DNA of 64,000 bases from Pyrocephalus nanus. Lineage: Eukaryota; Chordata; Aves; Passeriformes; Tyrannidae. A program made the translations under genes and the position numbers. The stretch covers positions 7,671,501 to 7,735,500 of the forward strand of contig CM076267.1 of NCBI GenBank assembly GCA_038380795.1, read 5' to 3'. How positions within the stretch are numbered: the first letter of the stretch is position 1; each line of letters opens with the position of its first letter. Below, piece after piece: positions 26,330-39,430 of the stretch. Below the pieces are notes generated by a model, which had not been told where the DNA came from, made no database searches, and saw only the letters and a list, made by a program, of their open reading frames with translations.

Positions 26330-26690
26330 TAGCTTTATATTTAGTGGGGACTTACAAAGATTTTTGCCCTTCTTTCCTGAAGGCAAGATATGATCCGAGT
26401 TCGCTGATGAGATGAAAGCTGTTGAGTGTAATCAACATGCATCAAATGATCTTCTGAGGAAACTTGATTGTACAACTTTCTTGAGGCTGACTCTAGGGCT
26501 CGCTGGATACATCATTTCTTTGTAGAACACTGAGCATGCTGGAGGAATATACAGCATGCATAATGCATGCTGTAGCAGCTTGCTGATGAAATGGGGATGG
26601 AATCGAATGGTAAAACTGGAGTAATTGTTGAAATCTGCTGCAGGTGCTGAGTGTAATTGATAAATAACTACCAATAACCGGAGCAAGAAC
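26330..26690. promoter_or_regulatory. Candidate intronic enhancer around a POU-type palindrome
   Basis: This non-repetitive stretch contains the perfect palindrome at 26550-26574, plus ATGCATC, several GATGA and GTAATTG/GTAATTGAT words. It looks like the homeodomain/POU-rich conserved elements that populate introns of neuronal genes. Conservation could not be tested, so the boundaries are approximate and the call is inference. Confidence 0.3.
26550..26574. promoter_or_regulatory. Perfect 25-nt palindrome, POU-dimer (MORE-like) site
   Basis: Two 12-bp arms (TACAGCATGCAT and its reverse complement) flank one A. The centre reads ATGCAT-A-ATGCAT. The MORE element bound by POU-factor dimers is two ATGCAT halves, with variants carrying one or two extra bases between them. 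The palindrome extends beyond the core on both sides, so the DNA could also form a small cruciform or hairpin. Binding is inferred. Confidence 0.5.
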
Positions 26691-27421
26691 AGGGTTTTTT
26701 TGTGCACGTGCTCAGAAGAAATTTTTGTTTGAAGGAGAGGTTGAAGCATGTCTGGGTTTCTCTCAGGTTTCAATAGCGAGGCTGCACTGCGGGTGCTCTG
26801 CGGTGTCTTTGCTGCACAGCAGTCTCAAGGAGCTGTGCTGAGAAGGGAACACACTGCACAGAGACTTTTCTGCACTCTGGTGAGCTCAGGTAATCTGAGT
26901 GGGAACACACAGAAAGCTGCATTGTCCCATCTGATGTGTGATGACTCTGCCAGCTGCTGGAATGGGATCACATTTGAGCATGGGCTTGTACCATTCATTA
27001 CTTGCTTTTGAAATAGGTTTTGAAGGCACATGACTGGGCTGTTAATGAGAATACAGAAAGCAAGCTTAGATGGTCTCTCTGCCATGGCTGGAAGACCTCT
27101 TGAATGTTCAGGCATGTTAAATACACACAAAGTAACAGGTGACTTTGTAATTTGGTGTGATGATAGGCAACTTCTACTGATGCTTCTTCTCCTTAATCCC
27201 ATTTGAGTAGGTGGCTCTTGGACAATTAGGATGAGTAGCTGCCAATGTCAGGTTAATGCCAGCTTCTAAATTTTATTTAATTGCTGTGAGATTCACTTTA
27301 GGTTTTCGATTCAATAATGTTTTAGTAATTAGTGACTTAACAGACACACAATCCTGTAACAGTCACTTGGATGAAGGTTTTGTTGGTTAAAAGATCAGGC
27401 ACTCTTGCTATAATTAAGCCA

Positions 27422-27490
27422 TAGCAGGAGGATTGGAACTAGAAGATCTATAGGGTCCCTTCTAACCAAAATAATTTTGTGATTCTATGG
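27422..27490 (+). mobile_element. CR1 LINE fragment, extreme 3' end (about 70 bp)
   Basis: Only the last part of a CR1 remains: GGAGGATTGGAACTAGAAGA, then GGGTCCCTTCTAACC and the terminal GATTCTATGG. Such very short 3' ends are typical of 5'-truncated CR1 insertion. Confidence 0.85.
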
Positions 27491-28026
27491 CTCAAATGTC
27501 ATGTCATGTGCTGCTAAACTGGAAATTTGCAGAAACTTTTTTTAAAAAAAATGTTTTTATTAAATCCCCCCATCTGTGAGAGTTAGAAGCTGCTAGTTTC
27601 AATGAGTAGTTTTCTTCCAAAGAAATTCCTTAGGGAATAAAATAAAGGAGATTTTCTTATTTTTGTATTAATGCTTCAGTTAAATATTTATAAATAGAAG
27701 CTTCTGTGTTGTACTTTGAAGCCAGACTGTTTCTTAGATATGTGTTAATGTCCAAAATCTGTCACTATAACATCTTAGATCCTTTAATTGGGTTTGCCAC
27801 TTCATAAGTAAAATAAAGTTGCTTCATCAGATGTTTCTTTGAGACACAAAAGATGTTTCCTTGATATTTTGTGTTAGTTACATTTTCTGCAATGGAAATT
27901 CTAAATGTAGTCTTTCAGAAGGCTAAATGAGCTTGAAAAACAGAGGTCATACCAAACTGGTGTTGAACTGAGTTTTGCTGTTTTGGGCTTTTTGTCATCC
28001 CTTCTTCATTCCCTCCTGCTTAAACA

Positions 28027-28099
28027 CTCTCTCTCTCTCTCTCCCTCTCTCCCTCTCCCTCTCTCCCTCTCCCTCTCTCCCTCTCTCCTCCTTCCTTTC
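28027..28099 (+). repeat. 73-nt pure pyrimidine tract (CT/CCCTCT repeat)
   Basis: The tract starts as (CT)n and continues as alternating CCCTCT and CCCTCTCT units without a single purine. Parts are mirror-symmetric, the layout associated with intramolecular triplex (H-DNA). In DPP10 pre-mRNA it would be a long CU-rich stretch of the kind bound by PTB-family proteins. Both roles are inference. Confidence 0.9.
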
Positions 28100-30249
28100 A
28101 ACATTTTTTACCCAAATGTTACATTAATAAATTAACAATATAAAAATATACTAAATTAACACACCTCTCTCCATTTTCTAGAAGAAGCTGTAGCATTTAC
28201 TAGCAAGGGGTCTTCTCTGTGGATGGAAAGCTCTTGAGAACCAGGGTTGTTGTCTGTGGGATGAAACAGCATAACTAAAGCAAGGAAACAGTCAGAGAGT
28301 CAGCACAAGGCCTCCTTCTCCTGACAGGGCATATGCCAAAAAACCATTAAAAACTTAACAAATTATGCAAGCTCTTGCACTGTGTGTGAACAAGTACTGT
28401 TCCACTGGGTTCTACCATTTGTGTTGTTCCAAGGAACATTTGAAAGGAAAAAGTAACAGCTGATTTTGGTAGCCAAGTGAAGACTTCAGAAAATGTCACT
28501 GTTTCAGAATAGTTCCAGGTCTCATTTAAGAATAATTTAACCAATTTGTGAAAGAAACCACAAAACCAAACCAACAAATGAAGAGTAATTTGACAAAGAA
28601 TTTGTTGTAAATACCCAGTCTTATACATAGAAAGTAAATGCAACAGAATTTGTCTTGAGTCTAAACCACTCTACATGATTCAGCTGAAAGGTTTGATACT
28701 GTCCTCTCTTCTAGTCTTTAAGCAGATACAAGCTCAGGGAAAATTGACAAACATTTACTTCATTAGTCATCCCACATGTGCTTCTTGCTGCTAAATCTCA
28801 GAATAATGTGACCCCAAAAACTTACACTTATCTGTTGACTTGGAAGAAGGATAAAATATGACGTAAACAGAGGTGTGAAGAGAAAATCATAGGGGACAAA
28901 GCCAGTTCCTTTTCAGCATGGAGTTCAATCTATTCTAATAAGACTTCAGGGTATGAGTAGTCTGTAAACTTCACGTTCTTGAAGGCTTAGAGAATAAAAT
29001 GCTGGAAAAATTAAATTTTTTGTTCTATGAGAAATATCAAAGCTGGTTCTGTAAGTCAGACTTAACATCCTGCCCTCACAACTTAAAGCAATGGGGGATG
29101 GTGAGACATTTCAAGAGTAAGCAAACAAATATTCCTTCTCTTTCCATCACCCTAATTTGTTACAGTTTGTAGGATTAAGCAGGTGAGCAGCAGAAGATTT
29201 TACATGCTTTTCCAAAAGAGGAGCAGAAAAGTTGCAGGCAAAAATCCCTGTGGAGATTGGAAAATGCCAAGTACATTTTAAAGAGAAGTCAATAAAGTTT
29301 ATTTGTCTGAAAATGTGGATAAAACACCTGATGTGCAGTGTGTGAAACAGCTAATTTTGACTTTAAAGATTCAAAAAAAAATTCAGCATACCATAAAAAT
29401 TGTAGTTCTTTACAAAGCATTAATAGAATGACATTTTCATTTCTCTTTCAGAGTCCTCCTTCCTTTCTCAGAAGTCAGACCTGTCAGAATCTGACTTCTA
29501 AAACTCTTGTTACTCCCTTACAGTCTTCACAAATACAGATATTTTATGGGATCCTTTCTGAGGGTTTTTCTTGGAGATGAAAATTATGTTTTCTTTAGAA
29601 TCAGTCTCATGGCAGCCCCGAAGATATTTTTAGTTAGTTTTTCATAAGAAATGGGAGACTTAAAAAGCTAGAAACAACACTTAGACTTTCCCTTCAAAAA
29701 GTGGCATAATTGCCGGCTTCCAGTGAGGAATTAACATCAGGATTGGATTAATCTGGTCTAATGTTTTCCCCTCAGGTGGCTACTCAGGTTGGCCCGAGTG
29801 GGTTTCTGTCAGGAGCAGTTGCTCCAGCTCCAGCTGTATCGACTTCAGCCCACCCATCACATCACTTCCCACTGCAGCTCTGTGCAGCCAGGTGTTGCCT
29901 CTGCTTGGTGTCAATTAAAGGGCCTTGCTCCAATTGTTGGTGTGAAGTAAATGGATTAGTTAATTGAGAGTTTAATAAACTCAAATAAAATTAAATAAAA
30001 AGAGCACCTGTGCATTGATCTGGAGTTTGCTCTTCAGTGATAAGAAAATCCATGGAGAAACCCCTCTGCTGCCAAGTACTGTATCAGTGCAGTGAAATGT
30101 AAATAGTTGGAATATTCCAGAATATTTCAGAAGTAGTAAAACTTTTCACAGCAGCAGAATTTGCATGGAAACAGCTAACACAGCCGTGGCTGTAGGGGGC
30201 ATGTTTCAGGGCAGTCCTGTGTCCTGAGTGACTACCTGTCCAGGGAAGT

Positions 30250-30680
30250 AAAATTGAAGGCACATTCCTTAAGATGATTAAGAATGACATATGCATCATC
30301 TCTAATAAGCTATTAATTAGAAAGATGCCTGTGTTTACAGCCTCAACAGTTACTGCAAACCTGAGTTCTGGAATATCTGCCTGTGCATGAGCAGCAGAGA
30401 CAGGCTGAGCCGGAGGCAGAAGGAAACGGCGGGCACACAAATCCCTCCAGTGTTTGGATATATGCAAATAATGCATTAGCTTTCCACGAGGAATTTGTGG
30501 TGGAATTAGCATCCAGGTCACCAAACTGCATGTTTTTGTCCCAGGCTGATCTGCTCGCAGAGCAGAGAGGTGGCTGGCACCAGTGCCACCCCCATGCTGC
30601 TCTGTGGATGGCTGTCATTAGTGATTACAACTTTCATGTCTTTAATTACCGAGATGCTTTAATTCAGTCTGATACAAAAT
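30250..30680. promoter_or_regulatory. Candidate intronic enhancer with octamer and homeodomain motifs
   Basis: Non-repetitive DNA with a perfect octamer ATGCAAAT at 30462-30469, immediately followed by ATGCATTAG. TAATTAG-type homeodomain words occur near both ends (ATTAATTAG about 30312-30320, TTTAATTACC about 30640-30649). A 99-codon plus-strand frame overlaps but shows no domain. Cross-species conservation would decide the call. Boundaries are approximate. Confidence 0.3.
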
Positions 30681-33600
30681 GAATTTAGGGCTCTGCGGAT
30701 TCTCGTTTGTGCTTTTTTAAAAACAAGGTTTCATAACAGAGCCTGAAATTTAGTTTGCTGACCTTTCTAGAAGTTGCCAACTCAGTGAATTTGGGACTGG
30801 TTTTGACAAAGACAGTTTATGGTTTTCTGGTGAACCACATGAAAATTTGAGGATTTGGAGGCATTCTCTCATATTCATTATTTCACATCAGAAGGGAAAG
30901 CTCAGGATATTAATTTTTCAGGTTACTGTTATTTTTTTAGCCCAAGCCAGTAAGTGCTTTTGTCCATGAGGGCCCTCCAAAATAGATAGTATCTATACAC
31001 TAAACAGCAAAGAAAATATACACATGGAGAAGAAAATGATTTATGAAGACTGCAAAGGTGAAGCCAAAAATAATATTGAGCTTCCTTCTCTGTTTCTTCC
31101 AGTCCAAAGCTTCCCCTGAGTCTGTCTCATCTGTTACTCAGATGGTTTAAATGGTTTTGATGTTTATTGTATTTAAATACGTATGTAATATAACAGCACG
31201 ATATTGACAGCTGTAAATTTAAACAGGACTCATAACCTATTTATTGTAGAAACACCTGTACACAATATTGGGGTTAGACAGAGGATTTTACAGTAACTGC
31301 CACTGCACATGAAAAAAAGATGATCCCAGCTCCTCAAAAAGCTGCCATCAAAGACAAGAGGGGTAGGATTGAGCTGCTGACACACTGATATTCAGTGTCA
31401 GCCTTGGGTATCTGAGACATGCCTTTGACTGGCAACACACAATGTGGTGCCTACAGGAAACCTATGTCCTTCTGGCACATCAGCTGCAGGCCAGCCATGA
31501 AACCCTGAAGTGTTTAAAATAACCCTACAGGCACATGTTTAAACACCAGGTTTACTCCAGAGGTGTCCTTTGTATACAGAGGGAGGTGTTTGCAAGAAAA
31601 AACCCATCATCAAAGTATAAAAGTAGCTTAAACATTGTCAAGCAGGTGTTACTAGAGGGCAAAGTTTTTTTAAAAAATGTGTCCTTCAAAGGTAGCTCGT
31701 AGATATTTATAGGGAGCTGTCTAGTGAGGGAGACAGTGCAAATTTATGTGCAGAGTTGTAATGCATATCAGCAAAAAGATTTTCCTAAATGCAGTTGAAT
31801 GGCATTATCATATAGGCCAACTAATGCAAAACAACAATCTGATTATCTTCCTTCTGTCTTGTGGCTTTCTGTATTGATCTAACACAACAGTAGGAGCCAG
31901 ATAAAGAACAGCACTGAGTTAAGTGACTGGTGTAACTCATCCCCTTGGTTAAGCATTTCAAGGAAGAAAAAAGAGTGCTTATCTGGAGTCAGAGCTGCAA
32001 CTGCCTGTAAATGGCTTAAGGAAATGCCCTGGGTGAAAGGCTTGGAAGCATGTACTTAATTTTACTTGAAATATGGATGCTTGGCTTTGAAATGCAAAGA
32101 ACATATCACAGCATAAAAGTAATTTTAGAACAATATAATTAAATGTACCCACATATTCTTTATTTGTCTGTGATCATTAGTGCATTTAGTCTGCAACCCT
32201 ATTACACCTGCCAGGCAAAATGGAGAAAGAGTGATGGATGGGCTGGCTGAAAAATGTCAACAAATAGATGTACAAATTACTAATGGTATTTCCAGTGCTT
32301 TCCTTTGAGGGTCTTGCCTCAGGAGGGAAATCTGGGCTTCCACAGGTACTTGAGAAAAGTGAGAAATCAAAACTATGCTTGGAGTGAGAGACCAGCTTCA
32401 GCTAAATGATGCAGTAAATTGGGAAAAAAGGGTTTTCCCAGAACTTTTGTATCCTTTTAGAGCTTGTAGGAAGAAGCATTTGAGTGCCACTCAGAGACCT
32501 GAGGACCATGTTGCTCCTCAGACTGGTCTGTCCCTTTGGACTCTGAGTTTGCCCCAGTTTAGCCGTTTTCTTACGTTCTGAGTAAGGTAATTCTTTGGCT
32601 CCTAGAGGGGCCAAAGTTGAAGTCCAAAGACAGGTAATACAGACACATATTTTAATAATTGTGTACCACATGATACATGATAACTAGTTAGGATTACTAA
32701 CTAACTAGGATTTTCAATACACAAGATTTTTGTTTCTAAGTCAGTACCTGCATTTATAAGTCAGTGCCATATAAGAATCAGCACAACATTTTCTGGAACT
32801 CGAACCTAAGAAAAGTGCCTGGCATTGCATTTTTTTGTTCCTGTCAGCAGCAGAAAAAGAAGGAGAGCATGAAAAATGTGGTCTGTGAGCCTTTTGAGGG
32901 GAGATGAAGTGGGAGAAGAGGTGCAAAACCTCAGGTGTAGATAAGGTATTTCTACAAGAGTCAGCTGACAGTCTCAAACTACAGTGCATTATAAATCATT
33001 CCTGTCTTTAAATTAGCTCCTGTTTTCACCTGCTTCTAGTGAAAAAAAAAAAGCCCAAGTTACCTTATCATTTGCAAATAAATAAGGAGTTTTTCTGCAG
33101 AAATCAACATTTTCATTGTTTTCATCTTGCAGTGGGGGAACAATACAGTACGATTTGGGTTTCTATTTTTAATCTGTTACTTTGCTCTGATATTATGCCA
33201 GAATGTCCTGGGAAAAGGAAATGTAAATCTCTACTCTCTAACATATAATCAAATAGGATTTTTGAATATGTGAATTGTAAACCCAGGTGGAGCTGGAAGT
33301 TCATTAGCTCAGTAAAAGGCTGTTTTCAGGAAATGTTTAATAGACTGTACCCACTAATCTTATCACTAGGTTACACTTGCTATATCTATCAGTGAAATGT
33401 AGGGAGGCTGAATAGGAGAATGCTTTAGATTGACAACAGCAGCTCTGCACTGAAAAAAAAGAAGGTGCAGGTTATAAACAACTGCTGCTCACGAGGCAGA
33501 GGAGAAGAAAACCTCAGTATGGTCAACTCAGATCAGCTGAAACCTTTAGAGGAAAGATGTCAGGCTTCCCCAGCAGGTTGGCCAGTCTCCCCGTGTTACA

Positions 33601-36600
33601 AGGCCTTTTCTCTTCCTTGCTGGGACAAATCAGCACTATGGGTGCTGGGAGGCTGATTTGCTGCCCCTCTGGACTGTGGTAACTATTTTTATATTCTGAG
33701 AAGTGATGGGTAAAACCATACAACTTAAATTTTCTGCAATCTGCATTTTTTTTTAATCTGTCTTCACCTTTTCAAAACCAAATATTCACATTATTCTGTT
33801 TTTTCCTTAGGTAGTGCCATAAATTTGATGCTTGGAGGTTCCTCCAGTCCCATATCCTGTTGATATCAGGCTCTGAAAATCCTATTGTGTTGGTTAGGAG
33901 TAGGGGTGTTTGGTGAGAAACACAGGCAAAGATGTACCAGAGCAGGCTGTTAACCAAGAGATAAAACCAGTATCTGTACTGTATGTCATCTAGCATCCCT
34001 GGACCAAGATGTTTAATTTTATCTCAGTTGTACAGTAGTCTGTGCCCTCCAAAATACATTAGTACACCGTGAAGGCTTTAATTTTGATGCCACCAGCCAG
34101 ACTTCTCTCCTAAGGGCTGGGTTCCTAGGCTGTGCTATAAACAGAGGGAGAAAGAGAGGTTTAAAACACTTCTTTTTAGGACTGCTATCCTGTGAAACTT
34201 TAAGGGATTATAAACCATATCAGTAGCTACTGAAATCTTTAGTCACAAGCATTTTTAGCAGAAAATGTCAGAAAAACATCACAGAATGTGCAAACTGGAG
34301 CTTTCTCTTACCGCATGATCCTGAGTGTACGTGCAAGTGTTAAAAAATGAGTATTTTAAAAGCAAACTTGGCAGCAGAACATCTAGCATTTTTCAGGAGA
34401 AAAATGTATAGTTCTTTTGATGTGGATCATGTGACAGAAAGGAGGATAATCAGAAAGTACCATATTGACTCAATATAATAACATGCATAATTCTTTTATA
34501 AATAATTTTCAGCAAATGTGAGTAATTTAACACACTTTGGTATTATTTATTGGTGCTATGGGATTTATTTGTAGCCGTTATTTCAGGTCCTTAATGTTTG
34601 TTATGTTACCCTGTGTTTTGGTATAATTAAATCTTGCCTGGTTGCTTCAAAAGTTCTCCAAATTTTTTATTCCCATATGCATACTATTGCTGTGTTAGGC
34701 AGAGTTTATTAAAAATTCATACAATATTGCATGTCAAATAATAAAGCATGTGTGGTTTTGCTAAAAATCATGCCAGTAATCGTGTCTAGTACTTGGAATA
34801 TATATCTCTTGCTCAGCAGGGGTGTGATGACAGTAGGGATATAAAAGCCTACTATCTTTGTGTTAGAAGAGCATTCAAAAGTCGTTTGGGCAAAACACTT
34901 AGCAGAGAGCACAATCCATTGTACAGGTGAGCACTCCATAAAAGCACTCTCTATATGTAAGCTGTGACACTGAAGAAACACTCAAGAAAAATTTGAATTA
35001 TTTATTTCCACATGTTACTCTTTAAAAGCACTCTAAGATCACTCCAAAACACTCCTGTCAGCACACAGTAATCTCAGAAACAGGAGGAGATGAAAGACAC
35101 ACTACCTGGGAGAGGCTTTGGAGAGTGGAAGTGCAGATAACTATCACTTAAAGGGGCCAGCACTGTCTGTCTCTAGTTCTCTAGACACTGTGATAGGACT
35201 GAGACATTTATTTCAATTTTGTAAACAGTTTTGCTTTCAAATCCCCAGGACTTAGTGATCACCACATGACACTGCCCAGCTTTGATCCACACAGAGAACC
35301 TGTCTGTTCACAAAATGGGGCTCAGCTGTGCAGTTACCCCAAACCTTTCTTCCTGGTTGGACGAGATAAAGGACAGCCAGTATCTGTGTCCCAAATGGAT
35401 GTGAAAGTGTAGGGATCCTACTCCAAGAGAGACAGAACAGGCAGCATCACAGAACCTGAAAAGCATAAGTTATCACACTGCCTAACAGGGCTGGAGCAGA
35501 GGCAGCCCCTCATTCCGCTGTGATGTTTCAGCCTCCTTCATGAGTAACTTAAAACAATTGTCTGAATACTGTGAAAACCCCTGCAGTTTTACTCCCTCCC
35601 AGGTGTCTGCTGGTGCCATGCAATGTTCTTGCTGGATCTGGCAATGAGGCTTGAAAGGTAATGAATCACAGTGCCAAAGGCAGTCCCAAAGGGTCATTCT
35701 TGCTGTTTGTTGTGTTGTTGGTCAGGATTTGTGGCAGCATTTATTGGGGTACATACAGAGCACCCTGCTTTGCTTTGGTGCTATCAGCATGTGAGGGTGT
35801 GCTCAGGTCTCTGTCACCAAGCTGTCCTTGTGGCTTCTTCGTTTCCTTTCACCTGCTTTGTACTGATATTTATTTTCTTCCTTAAAAGGATAAAAAGAGT
35901 AGATAGACAATTTATTCCTACCATATTTTTAGATTCCTTCTGTCTGTCATTTTAAATAAAAGAGGAATTAAGGGAGTGAAATTCTGAGACAGTCAGTTGG
36001 GTGTAAATGTTTATTGCTAACAAGTGTGAAATTCAACAATTCTAGTTTCCAATGATGCATTAACCCTAAGATTATGTGGTTTGGGTTTTTTTTATGCAGC
36101 TTTTTCATAATGCGGAGAGAGTGCTGTCAAAACAATTATTTGTCTGGAGCTTCAAAAATCATAGATGAGGTTTATATTCTTTTGAAAACCAGTGGGATAC
36201 ATTTAAAGTACTGCTGTGCTTTTTTAAAATCCCACCAAGGATGTGGGCTTCCAAGGATGCCAAAGTACGAATTCATCTGCTTTGAGCTATAACATCATTT
36301 GGAGATGAATATCTTGTTTGTTTCATGGGAAAAGAAACAGAGAGATCTGTTTTTGACAATCTCCACTGGAGATCTGAAGGCACAACTCAGCCTGCTGGTT
36401 ACACCCATGTTTGTCTGGTATTCAGAGGAGTCTGAGGCTGTTCTGCCTTTTCTGTCAGAGCATGGTTTTATGTCAGGTGATATGGTCAAGGTCACAGGAC
36501 AGAATATGGTAAAACTTGGAGAGTTGTGGATGGTGATGGAAAATCCATTCCTGGAACACAACTGAAAGCTGATTTGATTTGCTTTTAACTAAATGTCCCA

Positions 36601-37445
36601 CTAAAATCTATGGCATTTGGTGCTGTTAAAAATTAGATAAAATATTTATAACGAGAGCCTGTCATTGGAAAATACTGATTTGTAAAAATGTGAAGGGTTT
36701 CTTTTCAGTGTGTTGCCTTCCTTGTGAAATATGAGGAAAAACTTTGAAATTGTGGGAATATTTTATTTTAACAATTTTGTGAAAAATCCACAATTAATAT
36801 CCTCTCATAGTTCAGTTTAGGGATTAATATATTTCTAAAAATAAACTGAAGACAAATAAATATTTACAAAATATTGAAAAAAGACTCTTGCTTATTTTGC
36901 AATCTGTTGGGTGTTGGTTTGGGTTTGGGGTTTTTTTTCTGTATTTCAAAGACTTTTCACACTCGTTGGGGACTAGAAAAAAGAATTGCCTCCCTTAACT
37001 CTCCCAGATCTCTTAAAACCAGAGTGATTCAGTAACTAGACAATATCTGAAAGTACTTGGGTTTGTTCACTTTCAGTGTGCAGAAACATAAATTCTCAGC
37101 ACAAAAGTAGAACAGAACACGCATTTCCCAGAAATGTTGTTGAGTTAAAGAAAGCAACTCAAACCTCCTCCCACTGAAGAACTCTGTGAAAGTCTCTTAG
37201 ATCACCAAGTTAACTGTGATTTTTTAGAGCTGACATTGCAAGGATTTCTTTTCCCCAGCTTCTCCAGGTTCTGCTCACGGGTTAAACGAGCTTTTCTCTT
37301 CTGGATTGGAAATATCCAGAAGACAAACTTGTGATATTTATTCCACTTTACTGGAGGGAACCTGTATTTAATTTCTGAAAAGAAGTACCTGAAACAGTTG
37401 CGTGCAGGATGGTTTACACACTATAAAAGATAAATTGTGGAAAAA

Positions 37446-37465
37446 CCTCTCTCCTTTAGGTGAGC
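37446..37465 (+). other. Candidate recursive-splice (ratchet) site
   Basis: A 12-nt pure pyrimidine run (CCTCTCTCCTTT) leads into AG directly abutting GTGAGC, so the AG ends at 37459 and a good donor begins at 37460. That is the acceptor-donor form (YnAG|GTRAG) of recursive splice sites in long introns of vertebrate neuronal genes. A TTTAC branch-point-like word lies about 40 nt upstream. An intervening AG around 37429 weakens the site a little. It sits 26.3 kb after the exon 1a donor. Confidence 0.4.
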
Positions 37466-39430
37466 AAATTTTCTTTTGAAAGGAAAGCTATACAAGAAGG
37501 TGCCAATGTAAAATAAAATTCAATTTGATCTAGCTAGAACTTCATTTTCCAGATGTATCACACATCATGTTTACAAAATCTAGCATTAAACTGCGTGCAA
37601 AATTTTTCAATATGGATTAGTATTTAAAAATTATGGTTAGTAGCACAACAATTGTGCGTGTGACTAACAAGTTAATGAAAAACTGTTGTTCTTTCCTGCT
37701 CTCATGGAACTTCATAGTTAAAAACTAGATAAACAAAATGTTTTGGGATTATTCGTTGGTTACACTTTTTTTTTTTTTTCATTTAGTCATACCTGGATTA
37801 GTATCAAAAATCAGAAAGGTTTTTGTATATCACTATCATCTTCCTTTCATGTGGGTGATTAAATTTTAACTTCTCCTGAAATAGGAATAAGATTCAGCAA
37901 GCAGTAGGAAAGAAGCTTAAGAAATTACTAAAAAGTGCTAAAGTACAACGTCTACTCTTGGTGTAAACTGGGGCTCCTGAACTCAGTGAAGGCTTTGCTG
38001 ATTTAATCAGATGAAAATTAGACACACTGAATGTCATGTTTTGCCTTGAATTCCACTTATGACATTCACCAGTTTTTAATATGGTTTGTTTGTTTTTTTA
38101 ATGGTTTTCCTGAAAAACATAGCCTGGGAGGTGAACATTCTGCCAGAATGTTTAAATCCAATGGACAGAAAATGCCCCCAGGGAAAGAAAAATCTCGCAG
38201 CACTGAGCTCAGTCCTCATTAAACAACACTTAGTACAGAAGAGTATTTTTGGCTCTACTGCCATGGAGGAGAGCGTGAGATTGGGCCTCCATTCCCTCAT
38301 ATCCAACTGTACAGCCATGCTGAAAAAACTTCTGAAAATCCCATGAATGGTACAGATACCCAGGAACTTTCTGGAAAGTGGAGAAATACCAATGGGGATT
38401 CTGGCTCTCCATTCTCCTGACAGGGTGCCTGGTCCTCAGGCAGCACATCAGAGCTGGTAAATATTTCCTGGAGAAATTCCTTCAGATTTCAGACTGCACG
38501 GCTCCTGTTCTCCCTACCTCACAGTGTGGACAGGGTGTCAATATTTGGGAAAACAAAAATTAACAGAAATAACATCAGAATTTATTTTTCATTAGAAATT
38601 CTAACATTTTCTACGGAAAGGAAGGCAGCTCCACTCTGGCTGACAGCTTCAGGGGAGGCACTAACAACAAAATTAATATGCTTGATATTTTTTGAGAAGA
38701 GCAACAGGCTCTGCTTGAGTCTCAGCAGGCCAGAGATTGACTAAGTGGGCTTCTCTGCAGGCAATTTTGGCCCTTGTATGAAAGCCTGTGAATCTTTAAT
38801 GGCAGCTGTGCACCTTTGCTTTTGCTGCCCAATTATTTTCAGGTGTTTGGGTGTGCCTCGATTCTGTGAGGTGATTTATGTGTGTTACTTCAGCAAATAA
38901 CAATTGGAAAGAAAAGGTTTTGCTCTGTTAGCTGGAGCATTTCTTTCTTCCCGTGCAGGACAACACTTGATGTTTTATGTGTGTGTCTGTAGCTCAATCC
39001 CCTGGCAAACAAAAGGAGCAGGGAAGAACATTTCATAGTCTTACCACCTGCTCTCCCACCTTTGAACCCACATCAAAGGAGCAGTTCAAGGGGCGGAAAG
39101 AATATTTTACTTTTGTAGAATAAGTTTGTAAGGGCAATTTAGTCATCTGGTAACTGTAGCAACAAGGGAATATGTTTGCTATTTGCTTTCATGTAGATTA
39201 GGAATAAAGGGGAGTAATTTCTTCTAATGAAAATGCATTTTTTTTCAGTTGCCAAAATTAGGGAAATTGTGCAAACAGATTTAGAGCTGCTAAAAATGTT
39301 TTAATGCGTTATACCACATTGTAGCTTGTACCTTCATGGAGTATTTTCTTAACAAATAACAGTTTTGGGATTTTATTGAAAGACTTAGTGTAAGTATAAA
39401 TTGATTTTTTTTTAATTGTGAAATTGAAAT

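Larger units (their letters stand above)
24025..27421. other. Intron 1 segment between CR1 pieces
   Basis: AT-rich, non-repetitive sequence. Around 26.3-26.7 kb it holds the 25-nt palindrome described separately, inside a stretch rich in TAAT/ATTA and GCAT words. No exon or RNA gene is supported. Confidence 0.5.
28100..39430. other. Intron 1 segment without recognised genes
   Basis: AT-rich, largely unique sequence. It contains a homeodomain/POU-rich candidate element (about 30250-30680), a weak CTCF-like core at 31651-31660 and a recursive-splice-like site at 37460. No interspersed repeat was recognised between the pyrimidine tract and the CR1 at 39.4 kb. Confidence 0.5.

Noticed and set aside
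31651..31660. CTCF-like core ACTAGAGGGC
   Set aside because: Only the short core matches; the flanking CC and GC positions do not, unlike the site at 48968.
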